Below are positions 9,083 through 17,633 of a stretch of DNA of 64,000 bases, piece by piece. The stretch comes from a virus: positions 37,170 to 101,169 of IMG/VR virus record IMGVR_UViG_3300048597_000118; one strand, given 5' to 3'. Position numbers and translations under genes: made by a program. Every line of letters starts with the position of its first letter. Position 1 is the stretch's first letter. Below the pieces are notes generated by a model. That model ran no database searches, was not told where the DNA came from, and saw nothing but the letters and a program-made list of their open reading frames with translations.

Positions 9083-10132
9083 TTATACAGCTAATACTCC
9101 GTGAACATCAAGTAAGTCACTCTTATTCCGGTCGAACAAGTAGAAACGACCAGCAGTTTGAGGCTCGATCACAAACACAGCATCAGTCATATTACCAGTC
9201 AGGTTGGCAGCCACCGTTACGGTGTTGCCAGTAATGCCAGTAACGTTACTAGATACAGTAGCGGGACTACCTGCAAAAGCAGCGGTGGTGTGGGTGAGCT
9301 TAACAGCCAAATTACTTACGTTGCCGGCAGCAGCGACCATATCGGCCAAGATGGCGGCGGTATCATCATCTACCAGCAAGTCATTATCACCAGATACACC
9401 AGTAGCTACAACGCTAAGGGGCAAGGTGTAATAGTAGAGGCTTAACCGACCTAACTCTAAAGAAGCGCCCGCACGGAGCAGTGCTTTAGAAGCAGAGTTG
9501 GTGTAAGGAGGATAGTTGGGCTCGATGTAAACCCGTTTCTCTAAGGCGCCAACAGTAAAGTTAGTAGCAGCCACAGTAGGCAACATGTCATTGCCGAAAC
9601 TACGGTTCTTACCTTTTTGAGCAGGCAGAGAAGGAGCACTGAAAATGGGGTTGAATTGTTCCCAATTAGCCCCGTCATACTCGTAGAATTTGGTGGCACT
9701 GAGGTAGTCACCGAAGTCAATGCACTCAGCGTATTGAGCGCCTTTACCCACAGAAGCACCATTGAGATAAGTAGTGGGAGCAGAGTCGCCCATAGGAACA
9801 GGTTGAAGTACCCGAGTGGGGTTTAGATAGATGTAATAGTCGTTAACACCGTTAACCGGGGGCATAACAGACAGAGGAGCAACAGTGACGTTAGCGCTAG
9901 AGGCTAATACTGCTAGCTCACCGTCTAAATACGCTTTGCCGGCGGCTACGGCAACTGTGTAGCTAGGAGTGGCTACGGGTCCAGCGGCGGCGGGTTTAGA
10001 CCAGCTTAAGCCGAGACCAGAGAGGATCTCAGTGTACTGAGAGTAGTAGCTGAGACCTCCAGTCCGACCAGAGGGCCATAGCTGCCATAGAAAGCGGTAC
10101 CCGGGCGTGCCATTGAGTGGAATAGTAGGCAT
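9083..10132 (-). CDS. Virion protein next to capsid; decoration/fibre-like candidate
   Basis: This 349-residue protein is rich in Ala, Val, Thr, Ser and Gly with almost continuous beta-type segments and a C-terminal strand pair (AGRFYLFDRNKSDLLDVHGV). It is immediately downstream of the major capsid gene and upstream of a strong terminator, which suggests high-level expression and a place on the capsid, for example a decoration or head-stabilising protein. No enzymatic motif is seen. The family is not recognised, so the role is inferred from position and composition. Confidence 0.5.
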   Translation of the reverse strand: MPTIPLNGTPGYRFLWQLWPSGRTGGLSYYSQYTEILSGLGLSWSKPAAAGPVATPSYTVAVAAGKAYLDGELAVLASSANVTVAPLSVMPPVNGVNDYYIYLNPTRVLQPVPMGDSAPTTYLNGASVGKGAQYAECIDFGDYLSATKFYEYDGANWEQFNPIFSAPSLPAQKGKNRSFGNDMLPTVAATNFTVGALEKRVYIEPNYPPYTNSASKALLRAGASLELGRLSLYYYTLPLSVVATGVSGDNDLLVDDDTAAILADMVAAAGNVSNLAVKLTHTTAAFAGSPATVSSNVTGITGNTVTVAANLTGNMTDAVFVIEPQTAGRFYLFDRNKSDLLDVHGVLAV

Positions 10133-10177
10133 GATTAATTATCAGTTAGTCGAAGAATAAGAAACAGGAGAACGAGT

Positions 10178-11473
10178 TTAGAAGGTACCGAAGCTGAGGT
10201 CAGACTGGAGAATCTGATTAGCACGGATATCATCGGGCTCGCACACATCCAAGATGCAAATCCACTCAGGATATACAGCAAACGGTAAGAACGCGTCACC
10301 CATTTGCATAACCCGTCCAGGAGGTGCGGGAGGCTCTTGGGTTCCACTAATCCGAACGTATACGCCGGGGTTACCATCTTCAGCTTCACCCACACAATGT
10401 TGAGTCATACCCAACTTCGCACTGGGGTCATTCATGTGCTGAGCAGCAACTAAAGCAACCTTATGAGCAGGCCACCAATGCTTAATAGTGTTGTCTACAG
10501 GGTCACGATACAGACCGTTAACTACCCGAATCCGGAGACCACCTAAGGAATAAAGGTCGCCGCCAGGACCCAAGGTTACAAAAGAGCTGGGGGGTTGTTG
10601 ATTAGCAGTAGCAAAATCAGCACTGCCATTGTTCATAAACAAAGCAGCCGGAATACCCATGTAAGACTTGACGAGGTTATTCTCTTGGAGAATGGTCAAC
10701 AAGTCAGAGTGCATGATGATCTCAGTCACCATGTTTTTGTTGGTGTTGAGCAACCACTGCTTCAACTGACGGATAGTGTAAGCGAGGTCAGCTCTATCAT
10801 CAGTCCAGGGCACACCAAAGCGCTCATCAGTAGACCGGAATAAAAACGCTTCAGGGCGTCCTTTATCGTTGGTCATAGTTTGGTTAGCAGTGTAACCATG
10901 GAATAGACCACCGGAAGCGATATCACCGCTAAACCCTTTATAGGAGAAAAAGTTGTGCGCGGGAATCTGGGTGCTGACATCAATGGAGTAGTTAGTCCGA
11001 GGGTCAGTGTAGCTTACTCCGCCTAAGAGGATTTTGGCACGGAATAAGTCAACGGTACGACGGTGACGGTTAACAAGTTTTTGAATCCGACGTTCAATAA
11101 TTTGTTGAGGACTCCACTGGCTATTCATGGTGCCAGGTTGACGGAGTTGGTTAATGAAAGACTGTTCGATGAAGTCTTCTTCACGTACAACTACAGGAGT
11201 AATCAACCGACGTTGAATCCGGTCGTCTTCGATGAAGCCGCCGCCGGGCACACCGAAGCGGACGATGGGCATAATACCCAGTCCTTCTACGATTTGCTCG
11301 ATGACGATGGTGCGTTCGTTGATCATCGTAGAAGGGAATAGGTCGTCAAATTGACCCTGCTCTACAATGTCAAAGCCCCGCGCTAGCATAGTCAGCTGGA
11401 GACTACCTAAAGAATGTAGGTCTCCAACGTAACTGTAATCTGTAATCTCAGGATGAAACTCTTGGACTGGCAT
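10178..11473 (-). CDS. Major capsid protein (lambda gpE-like)
   Basis: This 431-residue protein is the best candidate for the major capsid protein. The N-terminal half has the order seen in the lambda E-type (HK97-fold) family: a short leader, TMLARGFDIVEQGQ, a segment with RTIVIEQIVEGLG, paired strands around PIVRFGVPGGG, then a long basic helix QIIERRIQKLVNRHRRTVDL followed by FRAKILLGG. The C-terminal half is beta-rich with GGLRIRVVNG. Context agrees: it follows the protease/scaffold gene and precedes a small virion gene. Length fits the family. No separate delta domain is obvious, consistent with a separate scaffold. Confidence 0.75.
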   Translation of the reverse strand: MPVQEFHPEITDYSYVGDLHSLGSLQLTMLARGFDIVEQGQFDDLFPSTMINERTIVIEQIVEGLGIMPIVRFGVPGGGFIEDDRIQRRLITPVVVREEDFIEQSFINQLRQPGTMNSQWSPQQIIERRIQKLVNRHRRTVDLFRAKILLGGVSYTDPRTNYSIDVSTQIPAHNFFSYKGFSGDIASGGLFHGYTANQTMTNDKGRPEAFLFRSTDERFGVPWTDDRADLAYTIRQLKQWLLNTNKNMVTEIIMHSDLLTILQENNLVKSYMGIPAALFMNNGSADFATANQQPPSSFVTLGPGGDLYSLGGLRIRVVNGLYRDPVDNTIKHWWPAHKVALVAAQHMNDPSAKLGMTQHCVGEAEDGNPGVYVRISGTQEPPAPPGRVMQMGDAFLPFAVYPEWICILDVCEPDDIRANQILQSDLSFGTF

Positions 11474-11512
11474 TGCTTTAACTGATTAGGAAGAAAGGAT
11501 AGGATTAAACTA

Positions 11513-12682
11513 CTAAACAGGGAGATTAAACTCTCTACCTAAGTCAGTAGCACGCTGCTTGAGTCGCTCAAGAGTGCTCAAGTAGGGAGTCATTTCTACC
11601 GTGGTAGATTTAGCGGTAGGAGCACCATTTACATTGGTGAACTTGTGGGCTTCAGAGGTAGACAGCTGATTTAACAGTTGCCACATCATTTCTTCAGACT
11701 CAGGGCTCATACCAGCATTTAGCTTATTGGTGTACAGCTCTTTAGTCTCAGCGGAGATGTTCAACTTATTAAGACGTTGCAGCTTAGCGTTGGTCTCTTG
11801 ACGACGGAAGGTTTCCGTATGCTCGTTAAGAGTGGTTTCTAAGTTGGAGAACTTTTCTAACAATTCGGAATACTTACGGTCACGGTCTGCGAGCTCTTGG
11901 CGGAGAACTAAGTTCTCTTCTTTAAGAGTTTCAACATCAGCAGCAGGGTCGGCTACAGCGCCACTAAACGCTTGGACGGAACCTTGCTCGTTGACTTCAG
12001 TATTAGTAATCGGGGCTGTAGAGCTTTGCTCGGCCGCCGGCGTAGTAGTAGGCGTAGTAGACGTCGTAGTCATAATAGAGGGTTGAGAAAATACTTCTTC
12101 TTCTTTAGATATAGTAGATTGTTGAGTAAATACAAAACGCACTGTTTCAGTAGGCTGTGTAAACGCTTCAACTTCAACTACTTCTACCCTAGGTAATTTG
12201 GTAAAAAAAGGCTCATTTGTCAAAGCGTGACGCTCTAGTACAGTGCCTACTTTCTCTCCATTCTCACGATTAACAGCATTACGGGCTAACTCAGGACTGG
12301 CATATCTATACTTCCCAGATTCCACGTCATTTAATGCTTGCTCATCTACAGGGTCATATAACCCAAATAACGCTTCGCCTTCCTGCACAATGTTATCTAA
12401 AAAGGCTACTGCGGGCGTTCCCCCAGAACTAAAAACATTATTAGGGTGACCAAGATACAAAGGCGGTTCATAACCTAAGACCCCAGATTCCCAATTACTG
12501 ATAATCTGGTCAAAGTCTTTCTGGTCTTCTACTACCTGACCGTATTTAGGGTGTTCCCACGAGCCAATACGACTGATAGGCACCTTGATTAATTTCTTGC
12601 CCTTAGACTCAACCACCTCAGCAGCAGGAGCCGGGCTAAGCACTTCTAAATTTTCCATGGGTGATTCCACACTATTAGGCAT
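11513..12682 (-). CDS. Prohead protease (Mu gpI-like) fused to scaffold
   Basis: This 389-residue protein probably processes and scaffolds the procapsid. Residues ~30-190 match the Mu I-protein pattern: IGSWEHPKYGQVVEDQKDF, a YEPPLYLGHPN segment with a conserved Gly-His, then QEGEALFGLYDPV and SGKYRYASPELA. After a Thr/Ser/Pro linker (~200-235) comes a coiled-coil region (ADVETLKEENLVLRQELADR onward) with the charge pattern of capsid scaffolds. A protease fused to a coiled-coil scaffold upstream of the major capsid gene is a standard arrangement. An internal start could yield free scaffold, as in Mu and lambda, but I did not identify one with certainty. Confidence 0.7.
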   Translation of the reverse strand: MPNSVESPMENLEVLSPAPAAEVVESKGKKLIKVPISRIGSWEHPKYGQVVEDQKDFDQIISNWESGVLGYEPPLYLGHPNNVFSSGGTPAVAFLDNIVQEGEALFGLYDPVDEQALNDVESGKYRYASPELARNAVNRENGEKVGTVLERHALTNEPFFTKLPRVEVVEVEAFTQPTETVRFVFTQQSTISKEEEVFSQPSIMTTTSTTPTTTPAAEQSSTAPITNTEVNEQGSVQAFSGAVADPAADVETLKEENLVLRQELADRDRKYSELLEKFSNLETTLNEHTETFRRQETNAKLQRLNKLNISAETKELYTNKLNAGMSPESEEMMWQLLNQLSTSEAHKFTNVNGAPTAKSTTVEMTPYLSTLERLKQRATDLGREFNLPV

Positions 12683-12695
12683 AACTGATTACCAC

Positions 12696-13373
12696 CTATT
12701 CCAAAAAGGCGTTGTCTAAATTACCGTGTTTGGACTCATACGCCCGACGGTAACGCAGCTTTAGAAACTCATCGGCATACGCACTCCGAGTACTAAACCT
12801 TTGGACTACTACATCCAAAGCCTCAGAAGCCAAGTCCCCATCACTAAACTTTTCTAAAATAGGCTCGTAAGCCTCCGCTGCCTTAGAAATACTACTGTCT
12901 TTACTGCCGGTTTCTAACGGTTCTAAACTCTGAGCTTCCTTAGGTTTCTCAAAATACTCAGTAGTCTTTACAGGCTTAAGCTCAAAGTCCCCGCAAGAAT
13001 AAAGATGGTGATTGGGAAAAGAATGTAACTTACATCCGCCATAGTCGTCGTAAGCACAATTTCCACAAGCCTGTGCTGGACCGTAACCATTAGGAATAGC
13101 TCCGACCAGGTTATAGCCAAATTTCTCTACCTCTTTAGCAGGTGTAGTGACTGTTACCTTTGGTTGAGATTTTACTTCAGTCGTTGGAGCGGGAGGTTGT
13201 GATTCTGGCTCTACATTACTAAACTTCTGAGTTTGTGCGGGTGCTAGAGTAGTAGCCCTACGAGTATCGTAATTAGTAGAGTTAGCTACTCCTAAGTTAC
13301 TAATCACATCCTTCGGAGGCTTAACGTTTGTCGTAGACAACTCTCGGAGCACATTAAGTTCATTACTGCTCAT
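12696..13373 (-). CDS. Cys-rich protein upstream of prohead protease
   Basis: This 225-residue protein has a small Cys/His cluster at about residues 100-132 (ACGNCAYDDYGGCKL, then HLYSCGDFEL): CxxC, a further Cys and a final Cys before a Phe. It could bind zinc or an iron-sulfur cluster. The flanks are low in complexity and rich in Pro, Lys and Thr. It sits 13 nt upstream of the protease/scaffold gene, so it is cotranscribed and probably has a part in head assembly. Similar short Cys motifs are known in phage proteins encoded near portals, but I cannot name a family. Confidence 0.5.
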   Translation of the reverse strand: MSSNELNVLRELSTTNVKPPKDVISNLGVANSTNYDTRRATTLAPAQTQKFSNVEPESQPPAPTTEVKSQPKVTVTTPAKEVEKFGYNLVGAIPNGYGPAQACGNCAYDDYGGCKLHSFPNHHLYSCGDFELKPVKTTEYFEKPKEAQSLEPLETGSKDSSISKAAEAYEPILEKFSDGDLASEALDVVVQRFSTRSAYADEFLKLRYRRAYESKHGNLDNAFLE

Positions 13374-13439
13374 TTGTTCCTAGCTTGGGGGAGTGGTACA
13401 AAAAGAAATTAGACAAGGCAACCAAAACGATTATCAACC

Positions 13440-14069
13440 ATGGAAAGTAACAATCCTACGTACCTATTAGCCACTTTAGACCAACTACGCTCATATCTAA
13501 CAATTACAGAGTCCTCTTTCAGTGAAGGAGCTTTCAACTGCTCTCTAATAACCCGCAACACTAAAGTAGCACCTCTTAAATTTCAAGCCCTTGAATTAGC
13601 GAAGAAATTAACCTATGAGTGGGACCAACTAAAGACTAGAGTCAACGTATATCAAACATTAACCGACTTACCGGAGTCAAAAGACTTGGCTAGTGCCGCC
13701 TGCTTTTATTACTGCCACAGTCTTATCCTTGACTCTGTGGGTTGGGCTAATTTTGTCTCAGGAAAGCTACGGTACCGCATATATGGTACCCCTTATATGC
13801 GAGAAGAATCAGAATTGTTAGACCGTAAAACCGTAGTAGGTGCAGCAGCAATATTATACGGGCTGTCCATAAATGAATATATAGGCTCCCACTACACAGT
13901 CAAAACACCAGAGGGGAAAGAACACTTCCTTCGTGGGGCAGAAAATCATTGCTCTTGTAGTAGATACTCAATAGGACCCAATGGATTCTGCGAGCATTCT
14001 GCTTTAGGTAAAGTCTATTGTGATAATAGAGCTTTGCTGGTTAATACTGGTTTAGCCTCCTTCTTTTAG
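13440..14069 (+). CDS. SWIM-type zinc-finger protein
   Basis: The 209-residue product ends in a SWIM-like pattern: HCSCSRYSIGPNGFCEHSAL, i.e. CxC, eleven residues, CxH. SWIM fingers bind DNA or protein. Upstream residues are mixed alpha/beta without a recognisable catalytic motif. It is a lone plus-strand gene between two minus-strand virion units; its last 18 nt overlap the 3' end of the portal gene on the opposite strand. The start ATG at 13440 is preceded by a 66-nt divergent promoter region. Role unknown. Confidence 0.55.
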   Translation: MESNNPTYLLATLDQLRSYLTITESSFSEGAFNCSLITRNTKVAPLKFQALELAKKLTYEWDQLKTRVNVYQTLTDLPESKDLASAACFYYCHSLILDSVGWANFVSGKLRYRIYGTPYMREESELLDRKTVVGAAAILYGLSINEYIGSHYTVKTPEGKEHFLRGAENHCSCSRYSIGPNGFCEHSALGKVYCDNRALLVNTGLASFF

Positions 14070-15539
14070 GTTCTTTTTGGGGTTGCCGGCGGCCGGCTTA
14101 GCTGGCTGTCGGTCTTGTTGTTGAGGCTTGACATTACCAGTAGGTCTACCAGGCTCTGCTTTCTTAACCGCTTCACCTGTGGGCTTTTGTAGTGGCTCAA
14201 TTAATATCTGTTTAATGAACTTAACGTCAGCAGAAGTTTGTTCACGCTCGCTAAGACCAGCCATTTGACGCACCATGGCCCAGTCCATACTATCCAATGG
14301 GTTAAGATAAGCCTTCTCAGTTAGACCAGTTACTACTTGCATAGTAGCTACCCGGTCTTCAGGTCGGTCACTATATTGATTAGCAAAAGTAGGCGGTATC
14401 TTAGCCGAAGCCCTATTAAAATTCCATTGCTGTACAGTCATTAGACACTTCTGTACAACATGGTTGATTAAAGCCCGCCGCTCATTATAAATGGTCTTAA
14501 AGTAAACCTCCATACGACGCTCACGAGCAGCCTCTAAGGAGTTAGTGTCCATAATCAGAAAGTATGGCACTATATGCCGGATAGACTCAGCATCTACAAA
14601 CCGGAGGGTGTTTAGAAACACATCACCAAAGTTGTCACTAGAAGGAATAGAACCAATTTCCGGCTTAAAGTCGTTACCAGCCTGAAGTTGCGGCAGTAGT
14701 ATATGCCGTAAGTCTTCTTGGTTAATTTCTAGCTGCTCTTGGATATACTCCAGAGTAGTCTTTGGTCTTTCATTACCAGTGGCTGGGTCTAATATCATCT
14801 CATCTCCTAAAGAAGTAGAGGGAGACCTAATCCAGGTAACACGTTTCCCTACGTCATTCATAGCGCTGACCATCATTTCGACCAGCACCTCTTTTAACCG
14901 GAACCACTTATACGAGGGCGCCACTAAAGAATGACCATAGTAATTCCCATACTCAGAGTTAGACGCCAGATAGATATGCTTCCACATCTGTAATTGACGT
15001 TCACCCCTAGGGTCTAAAGTATGATGTTGGAAGATGCCAGACTTATGACCGCTTAACGTCTTAGAGCCTTCAGTTAAGAGCCCATCTTTATCCGGGTAAA
15101 TAGTAATAGTGGTTGGATGATAAGTTAAAACATCTTTTAAGGTGAGCGCCCCAAAGGTTAAGTTATAGCAAACCTCAGATACAGAGAAGCCCGCCCAGTC
15201 CTTAGTAAACTGTATTTCCCGTAAAACTTGTTCCCATGCTTTTCCAGAGTGGTCTTCTAAGGCTAATAGACTATTACGGTGGAACTCTTGAATTTCTTCA
15301 TCTGGATGAACTGGAAGCCCAATAGACCCAACAATAGAGTTAACTCTTGTCTGTTCTGCTGAGTGAATGGTTAAGTCTTGTCGCACCATCTTTTCATAGG
15401 TACGGAGCTTAGCTTGTAGCGGTCGGTTTAATAATAGTTGGTTAAACTGGCCTTGTTGTTGTAGTTTGTACCGTGCGCTGCGTCTATCTGCGTAGCGTAT
15501 ATCACCGGCCGGGAACGGATTAGTAGGTTGAGTAGGCAC
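14052..15539 (-). CDS. Portal protein
   Basis: This 495-residue protein is the likely portal ring through which DNA enters and leaves the capsid. It shows the DUF935/Mu-portal-like order: YEKMVRQDLTIHSAEQTRVN, then WEQVLREIQFTKDWAGFSVS with the following strand, YHPTTITIYPDKDG, a helical YKWFRLKEVLVEMMVSAMND region, and a long C-terminal helix LEAARERRMEVYFKTIYNER. The C-terminus is a basic, Gln/Pro-rich tail. It heads the minus-strand head gene group, separated from the protease by two genes. Length is typical. The inverted repeat upstream (15588-15621) insulates it from the insertion element. Confidence 0.7.
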   Translation of the reverse strand: MPTQPTNPFPAGDIRYADRRSARYKLQQQGQFNQLLLNRPLQAKLRTYEKMVRQDLTIHSAEQTRVNSIVGSIGLPVHPDEEIQEFHRNSLLALEDHSGKAWEQVLREIQFTKDWAGFSVSEVCYNLTFGALTLKDVLTYHPTTITIYPDKDGLLTEGSKTLSGHKSGIFQHHTLDPRGERQLQMWKHIYLASNSEYGNYYGHSLVAPSYKWFRLKEVLVEMMVSAMNDVGKRVTWIRSPSTSLGDEMILDPATGNERPKTTLEYIQEQLEINQEDLRHILLPQLQAGNDFKPEIGSIPSSDNFGDVFLNTLRFVDAESIRHIVPYFLIMDTNSLEAARERRMEVYFKTIYNERRALINHVVQKCLMTVQQWNFNRASAKIPPTFANQYSDRPEDRVATMQVVTGLTEKAYLNPLDSMDWAMVRQMAGLSEREQTSADVKFIKQILIEPLQKPTGEAVKKAEPGRPTGNVKPQQQDRQPAKPAAGNPKKNLKEGG

Positions 15540-15587
15540 AAGAATAGGAGTTTGTTTACTAAGCTCTACTGTTAATATTAGTTTATT

Positions 15588-15621
15588 GGCTAGCCCAGAC
15601 TAACGATAAGCTGGGCTAACC
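15588..15621. repeat. Inverted repeat upstream of portal
   Basis: Arms TAGCCCAG / CTGGGCTA (8 bp, extended by GG/CC with one mismatch) surround a 12-nt loop. There is no clear T-run on either side, so it is terminator-like at best. It may block read-through from the neighbouring insertion element into the portal gene. Confidence 0.4.
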
Positions 15622-15707
15622 TATAAATAGTAGTACCGAGTCTGTTAAGCTCCTTGCTAAGGACCACTTAACTTGACATCCTCCACTTCCCTAAAGGGAA
15701 GGGATTC

Positions 15708-15824
15708 CTACGAAGCAAACAGATTTAACTGAATAGCTTTTCGGTGGGTTGACGCTTCACAGGATGCCGCTACCGAAGTAGTCTTACGCTTTCCTCCACG
15801 TCCGTTTTCAGTCTCCGAACGTCC
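15708..15824 (-). pseudogene. tnpB: tnpB C-terminal remnant
   Basis: The minus strand encodes 38 codons reading GRSETENGRGGKRKTTSVAA... and ending EASTHRKAIQLNLFAS-stop. This is the characteristic C-terminal tail of cyanobacterial IS605 TnpB proteins (SET-NGRGG then EAS and a final LNLF). The RuvC and zinc-finger parts are absent: the stop codon of the HNH gene overlaps the first codon of the remnant by one base. The remnant is followed by the terminal palindrome. Confidence 0.7.
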
Positions 15825-16384
15825 TATGAACTTACAGATACAATATTTGACCCCTGACATCGACTTTTGTGGCGGGACCAACCGTTAATTGTACTCAAAG
15901 GAATATCTAAATTTCTTGATATATCACTTTGCGTAACGCCTTCGTTTAAGAGACTTAACACAGTAGTGATGGTGGAGTCTCTATATTTACATTTACCGTG
16001 TTTTTCCCCCGTTACATATTTAGCTCGACCATTCTTTAACTTATGGTCTGTGTTTGCTTGGGGCGTTACCCATTCCAGGTTAGAGACGCAGTTGTTTAAT
16101 GGGTTTGAGTCTATATGATTCACCTGTAAATTAGAGCTTATCGGTCTGCCGATAAACGTTGTGGCTACTAGCGTATGGACACATATATGCTTTTTGACAG
16201 CATTCTTACTTAAAGCTACGCAAGGATAACCTTTTCTAAGAGTAGGACTTAACTTTTTGCGTGGAGCATGTCTGTAAGAGCCTCCTTTAGCCTTAACCAT
16301 CTTGTCCGTAGCGTAAATTGACCCATCAGACCCGCACTCATAGAGTCCCTCATAACCTGCTATCGGTCTAAATTCTATTTCCAT
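15824..16384 (-). CDS. NUMOD4-HNH homing-type endonuclease
   Basis: This 186-residue protein has three parts. Residues 1-20 are a NUMOD4 motif (FRPIAGYEGLYECGSDGSIY). Residues ~65-115 are the HNH core: HTLVATTFIG, QVNHIDSNPLNN with the central His, and NLEWVT. Residues ~130-175 form a helix-turn-helix-like DNA-binding tail (SLLNEGVTQSDISRNLDIPL). This is the classic free-standing phage HNH endonuclease, which cuts DNA at a target site and spreads itself. It occupies the place of tnpB inside the IS605 shell. A -10-like TATAAT lies on the minus strand upstream of the start. Confidence 0.85.
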   Translation of the reverse strand: MEIEFRPIAGYEGLYECGSDGSIYATDKMVKAKGGSYRHAPRKKLSPTLRKGYPCVALSKNAVKKHICVHTLVATTFIGRPISSNLQVNHIDSNPLNNCVSNLEWVTPQANTDHKLKNGRAKYVTGEKHGKCKYRDSTITTVLSLLNEGVTQSDISRNLDIPLSTINGWSRHKSRCQGSNIVSVSS

Positions 16385-16444
16385 AATTAATAGTTTAAGT
16401 CGTGATTATGTTATTATAACAATCTGTACGTACATTGGCTACCC

Positions 16445-16582
16445 ATGGCAAAAGAAAGATTAAACCTGCGAATAGAAGTAGGGCGTTTAGATAAGTTAAG
16501 GAAGCTTGCGTCTAAGAAGAAAAAGACAATGACACAGATAATAGAAGATTGGCTTGATACTCTTGATATAGATAAAGATTGA
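16445..16582 (+). CDS. Ribbon-helix-helix (CopG/Arc-like) small protein
   Basis: This 45-codon ATG frame reads MAKERLNLRIEVGRLDKLRK and ends with TQIIEDWLDTLDIDKD. The short basic strand followed by two helices is the pattern of RHH DNA-binding proteins such as CopG or antitoxins. It starts 60 bp from the divergently transcribed HNH gene, so it may repress that gene. Its last 11 bases overlap the open frame of the tnpA remnant in another frame. No toxin partner is seen next to it. Confidence 0.6.
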   Translation: MAKERLNLRIEVGRLDKLRKLASKKKKTMTQIIEDWLDTLDIDKD

Positions 16583-16781
16583 GTTTCCGCCCAAGTTGTC
16601 TGTATCGCAAATAGTAAATGCCCTCAAGGGTGTCTCTAGTCGTCGCTATGGACAAGCTAATTTACCAAAGCCATACGGTAAGGATGCCCTCTGGAGTCCG
16701 TCTTATTTTGCTTCTAGTGTTGGCGGCGCACCCATTAAAACCATTAGACTGTACATAGAAAACCAATTAAAGCCGTCCTAA
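16572..16781 (+). pseudogene. tnpA: tnpA (IS200/IS605 Y1 transposase) C-terminal remnant
   Basis: An open frame of about 70 codons without a proper start reads KIEFPPKLSVSQIVNALKGV, then SSRRYG, then ALWSPSYFASSVGGAPI and TIRLYIENQ. This is the C-terminal half of an IS200-type TnpA: the lKGvSSR segment, LWSpSYF, and the helix carrying the catalytic Tyr (YIENQ). The N-terminal half with the metal-binding HxH pair is missing, so it is a truncated, probably inactive gene. Confidence 0.75.
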
Positions 16782-16829
16782 AGGACGGGGTTTTAAACCC
16801 ATTCTTTTGATAATTAGGATTTCTCCTCA

Positions 16830-17633
16830 ATGAATCGTCTACCAGAAACTATCACTATCAGCCGTGAAGACCTTCCCTCCGGCGAGTATGATGTGATCCT
16901 TAAATGCCCGTACTTTGGAGATTGGCGTAAAGCTCGTAAACTTTACCCCAACGATATGGACTCCCAAGGTCGTCGCAAAAGCCCTGGTTATGCCGCCGAA
17001 GAACTCCTGCTCTGTCAGCAGATTGTTGATGTTGTAGACAAAGATAATCGCTCTGCTATGGGTCGCCGCCCTAAAGATGTTATTGACCGTCTTAAGTTAT
17101 TCACTATCCCAGACCGTCAAGCTCTTCTAACCATCTTTTTGGAATTGTTCTGGGTAGGTGCAGACCAGGCTAAACAAGCCCGCGATTTAGCCAATGAATT
17201 CATGGTGACTGCTGCTCTTACTTACACTATCGAAGCAGATAAAATGCCCATGGCTGGGGTCAGCGTTACCTATAATGCTGTTAACACTGGTACTCAAATG
17301 GCGGCAGACCGCCGTTATATCGGAGTGCAAGAACAAGGTTGCACCCTAGAAGAACTTCTATTTGCTACTTGTGTGGCAGCAGTAGATGGTGACCCAGTAG
17401 AGCAACCTAAAGACAGTATCAGTCTGTTAGATGAATGGACTATCTCTGATGTTCAGTTTGCTAAGTTGGTCTTTGTTAACCAATTTACTTTAGATGAAGC
17501 CGGAGAAGACCGGGCAAAGGAAGCGGGAAAGCGCTACTTGGAAAAACTTGGTTTGAGCAAGCTCGCTTCAACGCCCGCACCCAAACCCAAGCAAACCTCC
17601 AAGCCGCCGGCCAACAATGTTCAAGAATTGTAA
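16830..17633 (+). CDS. Tail assembly chaperone (short, zero-frame product)
   Basis: This 267-residue protein lies directly upstream of the giant gene in the tape-measure position. The N-terminus (PETITISREDLPSGEYDVIL) leads into a strand-rich core, followed by a helical region and a Pro/Lys-rich tail (STPAPKPKQTSKPPANN) with the stop at 17631. The -1 frame is open across the last ~120 nt and continues for about 160 codons, as in lambda G/GT, where a fraction of ribosomes shift to make the longer chaperone. Such chaperones coat the tape-measure protein during tail assembly. The family was not recognised by sequence; the call rests on architecture and position. Confidence 0.6.
   Translation: MNRLPETITISREDLPSGEYDVILKCPYFGDWRKARKLYPNDMDSQGRRKSPGYAAEELLLCQQIVDVVDKDNRSAMGRRPKDVIDRLKLFTIPDRQALLTIFLELFWVGADQAKQARDLANEFMVTAALTYTIEADKMPMAGVSVTYNAVNTGTQMAADRRYIGVQEQGCTLEELLFATCVAAVDGDPVEQPKDSISLLDEWTISDVQFAKLVFVNQFTLDEAGEDRAKEAGKRYLEKLGLSKLASTPAPKPKQTSKPPANNVQEL

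Larger units (their letters stand above)
15675..16800. mobile_element. Decayed IS605-type element carrying HNH endonuclease and RHH gene
   Basis: The two ends hold matching imperfect palindromes with the same TAAA loop: CTTCCC-TAAA-GGGAAG at 15686-15701 within the tnpB-end sequence (CATCCTCC...GGATTCC), and CCGTCC-TAAA-GGACGG at 16773-16788 after the tnpA end. These are typical of IS200/IS605 termini. Inside, the last 38 codons of tnpB (minus) and the last ~70 codons of tnpA (plus) point away from each other, the divergent IS605 order. Everything between, where the rest of both genes should be, is an HNH homing-type endonuclease and a 45-aa RHH gene. The element as a whole cannot encode a working transposase. 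Confidence 0.65.

Noticed and set aside
15588-15621. Rho-independent terminator upstream of the portal gene
   Set aside because: The stem is good but no T-run follows on either strand; kept only as an inverted repeat.
15675-16800. Active IS605 transposon
   Set aside because: TnpA lacks the HxH half and TnpB keeps only its last 38 codons.
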